Of a DNA stretch of 64,000 nt, positions 1 to 8,414 are shown piece by piece. A model generated the notes under the pieces. It saw only the letters and a list, made by a program, of their open reading frames with translations. It searched no databases and had not been told where the DNA came from. Every line of letters starts with the position of its first letter. The first letter of the stretch is position 1. A program made the translations under genes and the position numbers. This DNA comes from Brenneria izadpanahii (GTDB lineage: Bacteria; Pseudomonadota; Gammaproteobacteria; Enterobacterales; Enterobacteriaceae): contig NZ_CP050854.1 of assembly GCF_017569925.1 (NCBI RefSeq), forward strand, positions 186,001 through 250,000. The letters are read 5' to 3'.

Positions 1-209
1 AACGAGGTGACGGATTTACCCGAACCGCTCTCGCCCACCACGGCGACCACTTCCCCTTTATTCAGGGCGAATGAGATGTCTTTCAGCGCCAGATGTTTGC
101 CGGAGCGTCCGCTGAAGCTGACGCTCAAATCGTCGATTTCCAGCACTGGCCGGGACGCGCCACCGGGTGCCGTGTCGGCTACCGCGCCCGTTTGCATGAT
201 ATCCGTCAT
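1..209 (-). CDS. Peptide/nickel-type ABC transporter ATP-binding protein, N-terminal part
   Basis: Only the first 69 or so codons lie in the window; the gene runs off the left edge. The visible part ends in a Walker A P-loop (GESGSGKS) after a short beta-rich lead-in (VLEIDDLSVSF), which is the usual start of the ATPase subunit of Dpp/Opp-type dipeptide importers at the inner membrane. The start at 209 has a GGAG ribosome site five bases upstream. An in-frame ATG at 233 overlaps the stop of the epimerase gene (ATGA) but lacks such a site. The epimerase upstream suggests uptake of murein peptides, which is inference. Confidence 0.8.
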   Translation of the reverse strand, partial: MTDIMQTGAVADTAPGGASRPVLEIDDLSVSFSGRSGKHLALKDISFALNKGEVVAVVGESGSGKSVTS

Positions 210-229
210 TGTCACTCCGGTTGGTTGAG

Positions 230-1195
230 TCATAGCCAGATGCGGCCGAGGTTATAGGTCAGGTAAGGCGAACTGTCCGCCGCCAGCCAGATGGGACCGT
301 CGAGATCGACATATTCGGCCGCCGTGGCGATCGGCAACGCGGCTTCCATCGCCATCGATGAACCCAGCATGCAGCCGACCATCACCTGTAGGCCGTAAAG
401 TTGCGCTTCTTCCACCATTTTCAGCGCTTCGCTTATGCCGCCGCATTTATCCAGCTTGATGTTGATCATGTCGTAACGGTTGCGCAGTCCGGCGACGTCG
501 CCGCTGTGGTGGCAACTCTCATCCGCGCAAATGGGAATGGGATGGGTAAAACGCAGTAAATCATCATCTTTGCCGGCAGGCAGGGGTTGTTCCACCATGG
601 CGATCCGGTGGCGGGTCAGCGCATTAAACAGGCTGCCGAGATCCAGGCCGCTCCAGGCTTCGTTGGCGTCGATAATCAGTTTGGTGTCGGGCGCCGCTGC
701 GCGAATGGCGGCGACTTTTTCCAGAATCAAATCGCGATCCAGCTTAATTTTCAGCAGCAACGTATTGCGGGAAACCGCGTCTGCGGCGGCGGCGGCCATA
801 TTTTCCACGCTGTCGAGGGAAAGGGTTTCCGCGGTGATGACGGATTTCGGCGGCTGAATGTCGAGGCATTGCCACAGGGTCTGTTTTTTCAGCGCCGCCT
901 TGAGTCGCCACAGCGCGCAGTTCAGCGCGTTTCTGGCGGCGCCCGGCGGTAAATGGGTTTGCAGTTGCTCGATACTGAGGCCGTTTTCCACCGCTTCGGT
1001 GATGCTGTTAAGCTGCTGGCAAACGCTCTGCGCCGATTCGCCATAGTGCGGCGTCGGCGTACATTCGCCCTGGCCGATGAATCCCTGTTCTTCCAACGTG
1101 ACCCGAACGACGGTGACGGCGCTGCGGGTGCCGCGGGAAATGGTGAAAGGTCGCGCTAAAGGCAGGTTTACCGTTTCGATTTGCATATGGCGCAT
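230..1195 (-). CDS. dgcA: L-Ala-D/L-Glu epimerase (dipeptide epimerase, YcjG family)
   Basis: A 321-residue enolase-superfamily protein, the same length as E. coli YcjG. The family interconverts L-Ala-D-Glu and L-Ala-L-Glu so that murein peptides can be reused. Visible signatures are the capping-domain CTPTPHYGES segment near residues 45-54, the K-x-K pair of the barrel (KIKL, K149 and K151), metal ligands D176, E202 and D225, and a late lysine in NIKLDK (residues 245-250). The start at 1195 aligns with the family N-terminus. It overlaps the following ABC transporter gene region, so the two are probably one operon for recycling or using peptidoglycan peptides. In E. coli the homologue lies elsewhere, not beside rph. 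Confidence 0.9.
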   Translation of the reverse strand: MRHMQIETVNLPLARPFTISRGTRSAVTVVRVTLEEQGFIGQGECTPTPHYGESAQSVCQQLNSITEAVENGLSIEQLQTHLPPGAARNALNCALWRLKAALKKQTLWQCLDIQPPKSVITAETLSLDSVENMAAAAADAVSRNTLLLKIKLDRDLILEKVAAIRAAAPDTKLIIDANEAWSGLDLGSLFNALTRHRIAMVEQPLPAGKDDDLLRFTHPIPICADESCHHSGDVAGLRNRYDMINIKLDKCGGISEALKMVEEAQLYGLQVMVGCMLGSSMAMEAALPIATAAEYVDLDGPIWLAADSSPYLTYNLGRIWL

Positions 1196-1197
1196 GA

Positions 1198-1482
1198 TTA
1201 ACCTTGCCCCCGGAACTGTTTGACGCTGCTACCGATGGCAATGCGTTGCGAAAAACCCATAAGACGCGGATGAGACGTGGCGGCGGCCGGCGTGGTTAAC
1301 GCCGGAAATTGAGGCTCTTCACTGAAGAGCGGCAGGTAAGGTCGTAGGATCGACATGACGCTTTTCTCATCAATGGGTAGGTGATGATTAAGAATATTCC
1401 ACGCGGTTTTGGCGTTGACGAATACTTGTTCATCGGTAGGGTATAACCTGAGGTTATACCCCCGGCTGGATATGCCTTTTGG
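1198..1482 (-). other. Open frame without a start, possible C-terminal remnant of a lost gene
   Basis: On the minus strand a frame is open from 1482 to a TAA at 1198-1200, two bases before the epimerase ATG. The last 52 codons could start at an ATG at 1356 (MSILRPYLPLFSEEPQ...). The upstream 42 codons (for example NLRLYPTDEQVFVNAKTAW) also look protein-like but contain no ATG. The stop directly abutting the next start resembles an operon junction, so this may be the tail of a gene whose front was deleted at a rearrangement breakpoint. I do not recognise the family. A 23-bp palindrome lies inside it. Confidence 0.25.
1439..1461. promoter_or_regulatory. Perfect 23-bp palindrome upstream of rph
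   Basis: The arms GGGTATAACCT and AGGTTATACCC are exact reverse complements around one central G. It lies 64 bp before the rph -10 element and 83 bp beyond the short minus-strand ATG at 1356. It could be an operator for a dimeric regulator or the core of a repeat. No T tract follows, so it is not a standard terminator. Confidence 0.45.
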
Positions 1483-1501
1483 TTATTGTCGAGGGGCAAG
1501 G

Positions 1502-1530
1502 TAGGCATTGCGCCGCTAAGGTCGTATAAT
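1502..1530 (+). promoter_or_regulatory. Probable sigma70 promoter of rph-pyrE
   Basis: A consensus TATAAT at 1525-1530 is preceded, with a 17-bp spacer, by TAGGCA at 1502-1507 (4 of 6 matches to TTGACA). The rph start at 1567 is about 30 bases past the predicted start of transcription, with GGAGA at 1556-1560 as ribosome site. Confidence 0.55.
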
Positions 1531-1566
1531 GCGCGCCAGTCAACATTTACCCGCCGGAGATGATCC

Positions 1567-2343
1567 ATGCGCCCTACAGGCCGAAGTGCACAGCAAATAC
1601 GCCCCCTTAAATTAACCCGCCATTACACCAAACATGCCGAAGGGTCTGTTCTGGTTGAGTTCGGCGACACCAAAGTTTTATGTAACGCTACGGTTGAAGA
1701 GGGTGTGCCGCGCTTTCTGAAAGGGCAAGGCCAGGGTTGGGTTACCGCCGAATACGGTATGTTGCCGCGCGCTACTCACAGCCGTAACGCCCGTGAAGCG
1801 GCGAAAGGCAAACAGGGCGGACGGACGATGGAGATTCAGCGTCTGATTGCTCGTTCGCTGCGGGCGGCCATCGATCTGAAAGTGCTGGGCGAGTACACCA
1901 TCACGCTGGATTGTGATGTGTTACAGGCGGATGGCGGTACGCGTACCGCGTCGATTACCGGCGCATGCGTGGCGCTTGCCGATGCGTTGAACAAGATGGT
2001 CGCCGACGGCAAGTTGAAAAAGAACCCGATGAAAGGCATGGTGGCGGCGGTATCGGTTGGCATCGTCAACGGCGAAGCGGTCTGCGATCTGGAATATATT
2101 GAGGATTCCGCCGCGGAAACCGACATGAATGTGGTGATGACCGAAGACGGCCGCATGATTGAAGTGCAGGGCACCGCAGAAGGCGAGCCTTTTACCCACG
2201 AAGAGTTGCTGTCTTTGCTGGCGCTGGCGCGAGGGGGATTGAGAACATCATCCAGGCGCAGAAAGCCGCGTTGGCCGATTGATTTTTTAAACCGACAGTC
2301 CCATTTGTTCCATCGGTCATCCCGCCCGCTGCCGCGCGGATGA
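1567..2343 (+). CDS. rph: Ribonuclease PH, frameshifted near its 3' end
   Basis: RNase PH is a phosphate-dependent 3'-5' exoribonuclease that trims tRNA precursors. The first 220 or so residues match the family throughout (MRPTGR start, [48 protein letters not shown]). The run of five G at 2233-2237 lacks one base: as written the frame continues as [12 protein letters not shown] and stops at 2341-2343, giving 258 residues. Adding one G restores the usual ending [14 protein letters not shown] and a TGA at 2280-2282, giving exactly 238 residues, the E. coli length. The place is nearly the same as the rph-1 frameshift of E. coli K-12. Co-transcribed with pyrE. Whether it is real or a sequencing error cannot be decided here. 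Confidence 0.9.
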   Translation: MRPTGRSAQQIRPLKLTRHYTKHAEGSVLVEFGDTKVLCNATVEEGVPRFLKGQGQGWVTAEYGMLPRATHSRNAREAAKGKQGGRTMEIQRLIARSLRAAIDLKVLGEYTITLDCDVLQADGGTRTASITGACVALADALNKMVADGKLKKNPMKGMVAAVSVGIVNGEAVCDLEYIEDSAAETDMNVVMTEDGRMIEVQGTAEGEPFTHEELLSLLALARGGLRTSSRRRKPRWPIDFLNRQSHLFHRSSRPLPRG

Positions 2344-2348
2344 CGATG
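2311..2348 (+). repeat. Hairpin in the rph-pyrE intergenic region
   Basis: CATCGGTCATCC at 2311-2322 pairs with GGATGACGATG at 2338-2348 with one bulged G. The GC-rich loop resembles the common extragenic palindromes that are also seen near 3180 and 45400. It stands where the pyrE attenuator is expected, but no T tract follows. An alternative ACCGA/TCGGT pairing (2291-2295 with 2313-2317) would compete with the main stem. Confidence 0.5.
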
Positions 2349-2426
2349 GCGCTATGCGCGGGGACGGCGGAAAACGGGCACAGACCAGCCACGATCAATT
2401 CACTCACGATCTCAGGAGATGCAGTA

Positions 2427-3068
2427 ATGAAAGCCTATCAGCGCCAGTTTATTGAATTTGCGCTCAGCAAGCAGGTATTGAAATTCGGTGAATTTACGCT
2501 GAAATCAGGGCGCATCAGTCCCTATTTCTTTAATGCCGGATTGTTCAATACCGGGCGGGATCTGGCGTTGCTGGGACGCTTTTATGCAGAGGCGCTGGCG
2601 GATTCGGGCATTGCGTTTGATTTGCTGTTCGGGCCGGCTTACAAAGGCATCCCGATTGCCACGACCACCGCGGTGGCGTTGGCCGAGCACCACGATCGCG
2701 ACCTGCCATACTGCTTTAACCGCAAGGAAGCCAAAGATCACGGCGAAGGCGGCAATCTGGTGGGAAGCCCGCTGCAGGGACGGGTGATGCTGGTTGACGA
2801 CGTTATCACTGCGGGCACGGCGATCCGCGAATCAATGGAAATTATTGCCGCCCACGGCGCTCAACTCGCCGGCGTCATGATTGCGCTGGATCGCCAGGAG
2901 AAAGGCCGTGCCGACATTTCCGCGATTCAGGAAGTCGAACGGGACTACCAGTGCAAAGTCATTTCTATTATTACGCTGCGAGACTTAATCAGCTATCTGG
3001 CTGAAAAACCTGAATTGGCGAATCATCTTGCCGCGGTTGAAGCGTACCGCGATCGATATGGCGTGTGA
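2427..3068 (+). CDS. pyrE: Orotate phosphoribosyltransferase
   Basis: Transfers ribose phosphate from PRPP to orotate, giving OMP in pyrimidine synthesis; cytoplasmic dimer. The 213-residue protein matches the family length. It shows the PRPP-binding loop [13 protein letters not shown], the substrate segment [10 protein letters not shown] and the flexible loop around [10 protein letters not shown]. The start at 2427 is chosen because AGGAGA lies eight bases upstream and the N-terminus [13 protein letters not shown] is the conserved one; the frame also opens earlier at 2340. It follows rph, and expression in relatives depends on coupling of rph translation to an attenuator, which makes the rph frameshift relevant. 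Confidence 0.97.
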   Translation: MKAYQRQFIEFALSKQVLKFGEFTLKSGRISPYFFNAGLFNTGRDLALLGRFYAEALADSGIAFDLLFGPAYKGIPIATTTAVALAEHHDRDLPYCFNRKEAKDHGEGGNLVGSPLQGRVMLVDDVITAGTAIRESMEIIAAHGAQLAGVMIALDRQEKGRADISAIQEVERDYQCKVISIITLRDLISYLAEKPELANHLAAVEAYRDRYGV

Positions 3069-3120
3069 TCCGGTCTGAAAATCGTTACCGCGTTCTTTCA
3101 ATAACTTCCCATCGTTCCCG

Positions 3121-3318
3121 TTATGGCTGCATAGGTTCCCGCCCATGCAGCCATAAGCCGCTGCGCAAGCGGCTCCCCGCCTGCTGACGCGAGGATGACG
3201 GAAATATATCCGATGGGCGTATGCCCACGTGGGACGAGGAAAGCGTAACGTTGCAGGAATAACGGATTGAGCAACATCGCCGCGGCGTGCGGCCAACTTG
3301 TGGCGTTCCGCCACAAGC
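3121..3318. repeat. Cluster of hairpins between pyrE and slmA
   Basis: The 256-bp convergent gap holds three perfect stems: TTATGGCTGCAT (3121-3132) with ATGCAGCCATAA (3145-3156), GCCGCT (3157-3162) with AGCGGC (3168-3173), and CTTGTGGCG (3298-3306) with CGCCACAAG (3310-3318). The last is eight bases beyond the slmA stop and may help end its transcript. A further GCGAGGATGACGG segment resembles other extragenic repeats in the window. No clear T tract is present. Confidence 0.55.
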
Positions 3319-3324
3319 GCGATG

Positions 3325-3921
3325 TTAATTCAGCTGTGCGGCCAGCAGCGGCCAACGGGTATCAAATTCCTGGGTTGGGCGATAGCGGAATTCAGAACGA
3401 ATAAACCGCGAAAGCATGCCTTCGCAAAATGCCAGCAGCTGGCTGGCCAGCAGCGTTTCATCATGCTGAAAGCCTTTGCCGTCACGTAGCTTTTGCTCGC
3501 GCAGCACCTGGCGCAGTTGCGATTCGATACGCTCAAATAGCTGATTAATCCGGCCCTGCAACCGATCCTGTTCAAACATCAATGCGTGCCCGGTCAGAAT
3601 ACGGGTCAACCCCGGATTGCGCTCCGCAAACCCCAGGATAAGCAATAAAATCAGACGCAGACGGTTAAACGTTTCTTTTTCATCCTGCAGAATCAGGTTG
3701 ATGCGGGTAGTCAGGCTATCCTCAATAAACTCGATCAGGCTGTCGAACATCCGCGTTTTGCTGGGAAAATGCCGATAAAGCGCGGCTTCTGATACCCCAA
3801 CGTTCGCGGCCAGCTTTGCTGTGGTGATGCGTTGGCTGCCGTCGCTGGACTCCAGCATTTGCGCCAACGCCTGCAAAATTTCCTCGCGACGATTCCTTTT
3901 CGTATTTGCTTTTTCTGCCAT
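3325..3921 (-). CDS. slmA: Nucleoid occlusion factor SlmA
   Basis: A TetR-family DNA-binding protein that stops FtsZ ring assembly over the nucleoid. The 198 residues equal the E. coli length. The helix-turn-helix is clear at about residues 32-55 ([19 protein letters not shown]). The rest follows SlmA closely ([33 protein letters not shown]). The start at 3921 gives the conserved [16 protein letters not shown]; the frame opens 12 codons earlier, but that extension is not family-like. It follows coaBC and dut on the same strand, separated from dut by 119 bp, the usual enterobacterial arrangement. Confidence 0.96.
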   Translation of the reverse strand: MAEKANTKRNRREEILQALAQMLESSDGSQRITTAKLAANVGVSEAALYRHFPSKTRMFDSLIEFIEDSLTTRINLILQDEKETFNRLRLILLLILGFAERNPGLTRILTGHALMFEQDRLQGRINQLFERIESQLRQVLREQKLRDGKGFQHDETLLASQLLAFCEGMLSRFIRSEFRYRPTQEFDTRWPLLAAQLN

Positions 3922-4040
3922 GTATGAAAAGACCCTTGCTAAAAATTTGACGGACAAACACCCGCTAGCGCCATAGTCGCAATGATGCGCTATGGCTTAT
4001 ATGAATTTTTTACTATTGCCGGGTGATGGGCGAAGACGCG

Positions 4041-4499
4041 TCAGCTACGGCCCGAATGGCCGAAGCCGCCTTCTCCGCGTTCGCTGCTGACGAAATTGTC
4101 GACCAGATTAAACTCGACCTGAACGACCGGAACGATAACCATCTGAGCGATACGTTCGCCCGGTTCAATCGTGAAGTTCTGTTGACCGCGGTTCCAAACG
4201 GAAACCATTAATTGTCCCTGATAGTCCGAGTCGATCAACCCAACCAGGTTGCCTAACACGACGCCATGTTTGTGGCCCAGTCCGGAGCGCGGCAGAACCA
4301 TGGCCGCCAGATTGGGGTCGGCGATATGGATCGCCAGACCAGTCGGGATCAATACGGTTGCTCCGGCTTTCAGCTCCATGGCCTGATCCATACAGGCTCG
4401 CAAATCCAGCCCGGCGGAACCCGGGGTAGCATAGGTCGGTAACGGGAATTGTTGTCCAATACGCGGGTCAACAATCTTAACGTCGATTTTTTTCATCAT
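4041..4499 (-). CDS. dut: Deoxyuridine 5'-triphosphate nucleotidohydrolase
   Basis: Hydrolyses dUTP to dUMP and pyrophosphate, keeping uracil out of DNA and feeding thymidylate synthesis. The five trimeric dUTPase motifs are visible, including [36 protein letters not shown] and the C-terminal [10 protein letters not shown]. There are two adjacent ATG codons (4499 and 4496), giving 152 or 151 residues. The gene start overlaps the end of coaBC by 23 bases, so translation is probably coupled. Confidence 0.96.
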   Translation of the reverse strand: MMKKIDVKIVDPRIGQQFPLPTYATPGSAGLDLRACMDQAMELKAGATVLIPTGLAIHIADPNLAAMVLPRSGLGHKHGVVLGNLVGLIDSDYQGQLMVSVWNRGQQNFTIEPGERIAQMVIVPVVQVEFNLVDNFVSSERGEGGFGHSGRS

Positions 4500-5748
4500 A
4501 ACGGCTGACAATCTCGTCGATTAAGTTTTGGCCAAGAAGACGTTTATCGCATTGTGGTAACTGCTTGTCTCCGTTGCGCCAGAAAAGATGTAATGCATTG
4601 GTTTCACTATTAAAACCATGCCCGGAAAGGGAGACGTCGTTAGCGCAGATCAAATCCAGATTCTTACGCGCCAGCTTTTGCCGGGCGTATTCTTCCACAT
4701 TCTGGGTTTCGGCGGCAAACCCGACGACATAAGGCCGATTTTCACTCATGGCGGCGACATCAGCGATAATATCCGGATTTTTTATCATGGCGACACTCAT
4801 TTCATCACCCTGCTTTTTGATTTTTTCGCCGGCGATGTGTTTGGGACGGTAGTCCGCAACGGCCGCGCAGCCGATAACGATATGCTGTTGCGCCGCTTCC
4901 GCCATCACCGCCTGTTGCATCTCCAGCGCGCTGTCGACGTCGATACGCCTGACGTTGGCCGGGGTGGCGAGGTTAACCGGCCCGGCAACCAGCGTCACGT
5001 TCGCCCCTCTGTCGGCGGCGGCCTGAGCAATCGCAAATCCCATTTTCCCTGAGCTGTGATTGCTGATGAAGCGCACCGGATCCAACGCTTCCCGCGTCGG
5101 GCCGGCGGTAATCATAATATTCAGATGTTGCAGATCGTTGGCGGCGGTGAAATGGCGCCGGGCCAGTTCAATAATTTCCAGCGGATCAATCATTCTGCCG
5201 GGGCCGACGTCGCCGCACGCCTGGCTGCCGCTGTCCGGCCCCCAGATCGGTAAACCGCGCGCGGCGAGCGTGCGCAGATTATCCTGCGTTGGCGCGGCGC
5301 GGTACATCTGCTGGTTCATGGCCGGAACCACGGCGACGGGCGCGGATGTCGCCAGACAGAGGGTAGTCAGCAGGTCATTCGCCATGCCCGCGGCCAGACG
5401 CGCGATGAGATCGGCCGTCGCCGGAGCCAGAATAACCAAATCGGCCCATTTTCCCAGCTCGATATGACCCATGGAGGCTTCCGCCGCCGGATCGAACAAA
5501 TCGTCTGATACCGGATGACCGGATACGGCTTGCAACGTCAGCGGCGTGATAAAGGACTTGGCGGCCTGAGTCATGACGACACGCACTTCGGCGCCGTTGT
5601 CGCGCAGGCGTCTCACCAGTTCGGGACATTTGTACGCGGCAATGCCTCCGCTGATGCCAAGCACGATGCGTTTGCCTGAAATACCTTTGCCGATAAGAGC
5701 TTTGTCAGAAGAGAGCCCGTTCGGGCTGGAAAGTGCCGTCATCATCAT
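4477..5748 (-). CDS. coaBC: Bifunctional phosphopantothenoylcysteine decarboxylase/synthetase
   Basis: Carries out two steps of coenzyme A synthesis: CTP-dependent joining of phosphopantothenate to cysteine (CoaB, C-terminal half) and FMN-dependent decarboxylation (CoaC, N-terminal half). Seen in order: the FMN segment SGGIAAYK near residue 33, the catalytic histidine region [15 protein letters not shown], and the active-site cysteine loop [10 protein letters not shown], then the CoaB start [14 protein letters not shown] and NHSSGKMG. Length is 423 with three ATG codons in a row at the start, about 17 residues longer at the N-terminus than E. coli (406). It is divergent from radC and overlaps dut. 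Confidence 0.96.
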   Translation of the reverse strand: MMMTALSSPNGLSSDKALIGKGISGKRIVLGISGGIAAYKCPELVRRLRDNGAEVRVVMTQAAKSFITPLTLQAVSGHPVSDDLFDPAAEASMGHIELGKWADLVILAPATADLIARLAAGMANDLLTTLCLATSAPVAVVPAMNQQMYRAAPTQDNLRTLAARGLPIWGPDSGSQACGDVGPGRMIDPLEIIELARRHFTAANDLQHLNIMITAGPTREALDPVRFISNHSSGKMGFAIAQAAADRGANVTLVAGPVNLATPANVRRIDVDSALEMQQAVMAEAAQQHIVIGCAAVADYRPKHIAGEKIKKQGDEMSVAMIKNPDIIADVAAMSENRPYVVGFAAETQNVEEYARQKLARKNLDLICANDVSLSGHGFNSETNALHLFWRNGDKQLPQCDKRLLGQNLIDEIVSRYDEKNRR

Positions 5749-5928
5749 GGTCCGATAAAAACCCTAGAGAGGGCGTCATTTTATCATAACCTTGGCTCAG
5801 GAGATGAATCTTAAGAACGCTATCCGCTTCCCTGACAAAATTGCGAGCCGATTCGCAGCCTGTCGCGGCCGGCATCGCGCCTTGATTTGGGCCGTGTCAT
5901 GATGTCGCTCTGCCGGAAAGGAGGCTTG

Positions 5929-6594
5929 ATGGACTGGAGAGATAAGCAGGCGCCGCGGGAGAAATTGGTGAGTTTCGGGGCCGAAACGCTGACGGATACA
6001 GAGCTGTTGGCGATTTTCTTGCGTACCGGGATACGCGGCATGAACGTGATGCAGTTGGCGGAAAGTCTGCTGGCGCAGTTTGGCTCGCTCCATCAACTGA
6101 TGTCCGCAGATCGGGAGGCGTTTTGCCGCGCGAAAGGCATCGGCATCTCAAAGTATGCGCAGTTAAAAGCGGTGGTGGAACTGTCGCGCCGGCTGTTTTC
6201 TTCCCGTCTGGCGGAAGAGAATGCGATGCTGAGCCCTGAAATCACCGGTCAGTACCTGCAATTATTGCTGTCCCGCCAGGAGCGGGAGATATTTTTAGTC
6301 ATGTTTTTGGATAATCAGCATCGGGTTATTCGTCATCAGGAGATGTTTGCTGGTACTATTAACTGCGTAGAGGTATACCCGAGGGAAATTGTGCGTGAAG
6401 CACTGAAATCCAATGCCGCGGCATTGATTCTGGCGCACAATCATCCGTCCGGGAAAGCGGAACCCAGTCAGGCTGACCGTGCGATAACCGAACAAATTAT
6501 TAAAGCTTGCCTGTTATTGGATATTCGAGTGCTCGATCATCTGGTTATTGGGCATGGTGAATACGTCTCCTTTGCCGAGCGTGGCTGGATTTAA
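5929..6594 (+). CDS. radC: RadC family JAMM/MPN-domain protein
   Basis: A 221-residue cytoplasmic protein with an N-terminal UPF0758 helix-hairpin-helix-like part and a C-terminal JAMM metal-binding domain (HNHPSG at residues 170-175, aspartate at 183, preceding glutamate in EVYPRE). The family was once linked to DNA repair, but its reaction is not established. The start at 5929 is set by a strong AAAGGAGG site nine bases upstream and the conserved [13 protein letters not shown]. It is divergent from coaBC and followed by rpmB, as in E. coli. Confidence 0.93.
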   Translation: MDWRDKQAPREKLVSFGAETLTDTELLAIFLRTGIRGMNVMQLAESLLAQFGSLHQLMSADREAFCRAKGIGISKYAQLKAVVELSRRLFSSRLAEENAMLSPEITGQYLQLLLSRQEREIFLVMFLDNQHRVIRHQEMFAGTINCVEVYPREIVREALKSNAAALILAHNHPSGKAEPSQADRAITEQIIKACLLLDIRVLDHLVIGHGEYVSFAERGWI

Positions 6595-6637
6595 CAGATA
6601 TTTCCGCGATCCAAAGGGATCTTTAGCTGTTCGGGAC

Positions 6638-6666
6638 TTGAGCACTTACGCTTCAGAGCGTATACT
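6638..6666 (+). promoter_or_regulatory. Probable sigma70 promoter of rpmBG
   Basis: TTGAGC at 6638-6643 and TATACT at 6661-6666 are separated by exactly 17 bp. Transcription would start near 6673, leaving a leader of about 160 nt before rpmB. Confidence 0.6.
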
Positions 6667-6699
6667 ACGCCACCTTTGAGAATCTTGGGTGTGGCGTTA

Positions 6700-6766
6700 A
6701 GAGCCTATCTCAGCAGGTTTACCCTGATGACGGAGTCTTTTCAGTGAAGTTGCTGAGATGGGCTCT
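6700..6766 (+). repeat. Large inverted repeat in the rpmB leader
   Basis: AGAGCCTATCTCAGCA (6700-6715) is matched by TGCTGAGATGGGCTCT (6751-6766). 15 of 16 positions are complementary, and the remaining pair is G-U in RNA, so the transcript can form a continuous 16-bp stem with a 35-nt loop. It may be a mobile repeat with terminal inverted repeats or a leader control structure for the L28/L33 operon. Confidence 0.6.
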
Positions 6767-6810
6767 AGAGCCTGACGAGGCGGCCATACCCTATACGAAG
6801 CTCGAGCTGA

Positions 6811-7068
<258 letters not shown>

Positions 7069-7076
7069 GGAACTGA

Positions 7077-7247
<171 letters not shown>

Positions 7248-7262
7248 TTTTAGCGGATTGCT

Positions 7263-7290
7263 AAAAACCCTGCTTCGGCAGGGTTTTTTT
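7263..7290 (+). terminator. Rho-independent terminator of rpmBG
   Basis: CCCTGC and GCAGGG enclose a TTCG tetraloop, preceded by five A and followed by seven T. This is a textbook terminator 15 bp after the rpmG stop. Confidence 0.95.
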
Positions 7291-7409
7291 ATGGCTGCCT
7301 GTCTCAATCATTATCTTTGCGCGGGCAGGTGCGGGTATGGTCGGCGCCGTATTCGCCGCTAAAGCCGTTCCCGGCTGCTGTTGCTTGTCCTGCGGGCCGC
7401 CGCTCCGCT

Positions 7410-7442
7410 CCGTTTAAAATCACTCCCGGTGATTTTTTACGG
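7410..7442. repeat. Imperfect hairpin before mutM
   Basis: CCGTTTAAAATCAC (7410-7423) pairs with GTGATTTTTTACGG (7429-7442) at 12 of 14 positions, flanked by GC-rich sequence. It fills part of the 255-bp gap between rpmG and mutM, in which I see no gene. Confidence 0.45.
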
Positions 7443-7502
7443 CGGCTCGATGCCATATATTGTTTTATGTTAATGTAATCAACGTGTTCCAGGAGCCGAG
7501 CC

Positions 7503-8312
7503 ATGCCAGAATTACCAGAGGTTGAAACCAGCCGGCGGGGCATCTCGCCCTACCTTGTCGGCCATACCATTCTCTATGCCGAGGTTCGCAATTCCCGTCT
7601 GCGCTGGCCGGTTTCCAGCGAAATTTTATCCCTCAGCGATCAGGCTGTGCTGGGCGTTCATCGGCGCGCCAAATATTTGCTGATTGAACTGGCCGCCGGC
7701 TGGATAATTGTCCATCTGGGCATGTCCGGCAGTCTGCGTATCCTGCCTGAGTACATTGAACCGGGTAAGCACGATCACGTTGATTTGGTCCTGGATAGCG
7801 GCAAGGTTCTACGTTATACCGATCCGCGCCGTTTTGGCGCCTGGCTATGGACAGACAACCCGGAGGAAAGCTCCGTGCTTGCGCATCTGGGGCCGGAACC
7901 GCTAAGCGAGATATTTTCCGGCGATTATCTGTATCAGCGCTCGCGTGGGAAAAAAACGCTGGTTAAGCAGTGGATTATGGATAATAAAGTAGTGGTCGGC
8001 GTGGGGAATATCTATGCCAGCGAATCGTTGTTTACAGCCGGCATCCGGCCGGATAGGGCGGCGGGTTCGCTGCGTGAAGCCGAAGCGCATTTACTGGCCG
8101 AAACCATTAAACAGGTACTGTTGCGCTCCATTGAGCAAGGCGGCACGACCTTGCGCGATTTTCTCCAGTCCGATGGAAAACCGGGATATTTCGCTCAGGA
8201 ACTTCAGGTCTACGGACGGGCGGGGGAGCGTTGCCGGGTGTGCGGAACGCCGATAGAAACGGCGAAGCACGGGCAGCGTAGTACGTTTTTTTGCCGGGTT
8301 TGCCAGCGTTAG
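7503..8312 (+). CDS. mutM: Formamidopyrimidine-DNA glycosylase
   Basis: Removes oxidised purines such as 8-oxoguanine and cuts the resulting abasic site. The 269 residues include the catalytic N-terminus PELPEVE (proline 2 and glutamate 3 after Met removal), the helix-two-turn-helix region with [10 protein letters not shown], and the C-terminal zinc finger with paired cysteines CRVCGTPI and FFCRVCQR. A ribosome site AGGAG precedes the ATG. It follows rpmBG as in E. coli but does not run on to coaD directly, because a glycosyltransferase and a toxin-antitoxin pair lie between. Confidence 0.97.
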   Translation: MPELPEVETSRRGISPYLVGHTILYAEVRNSRLRWPVSSEILSLSDQAVLGVHRRAKYLLIELAAGWIIVHLGMSGSLRILPEYIEPGKHDHVDLVLDSGKVLRYTDPRRFGAWLWTDNPEESSVLAHLGPEPLSEIFSGDYLYQRSRGKKTLVKQWIMDNKVVVGVGNIYASESLFTAGIRPDRAAGSLREAEAHLLAETIKQVLLRSIEQGGTTLRDFLQSDGKPGYFAQELQVYGRAGERCRVCGTPIETAKHGQRSTFFCRVCQR

Positions 8313-8414
8313 CTAGTTCTCTATTGATGCTTATGGAATAAGCGGTTCTTTTTTGACTGCGATTTGCCGGATTGTTCCAAGTGATTAACTATAGATATTT
8401 GAAGGGTAGGTGAT

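Noticed and set aside
1296..1568. Minus-strand frame of 90 codons ahead of rph
   Set aside because: The translation has no protein-like conservation and covers the rph promoter; another frame in the same place reads better and ends at the epimerase gene.
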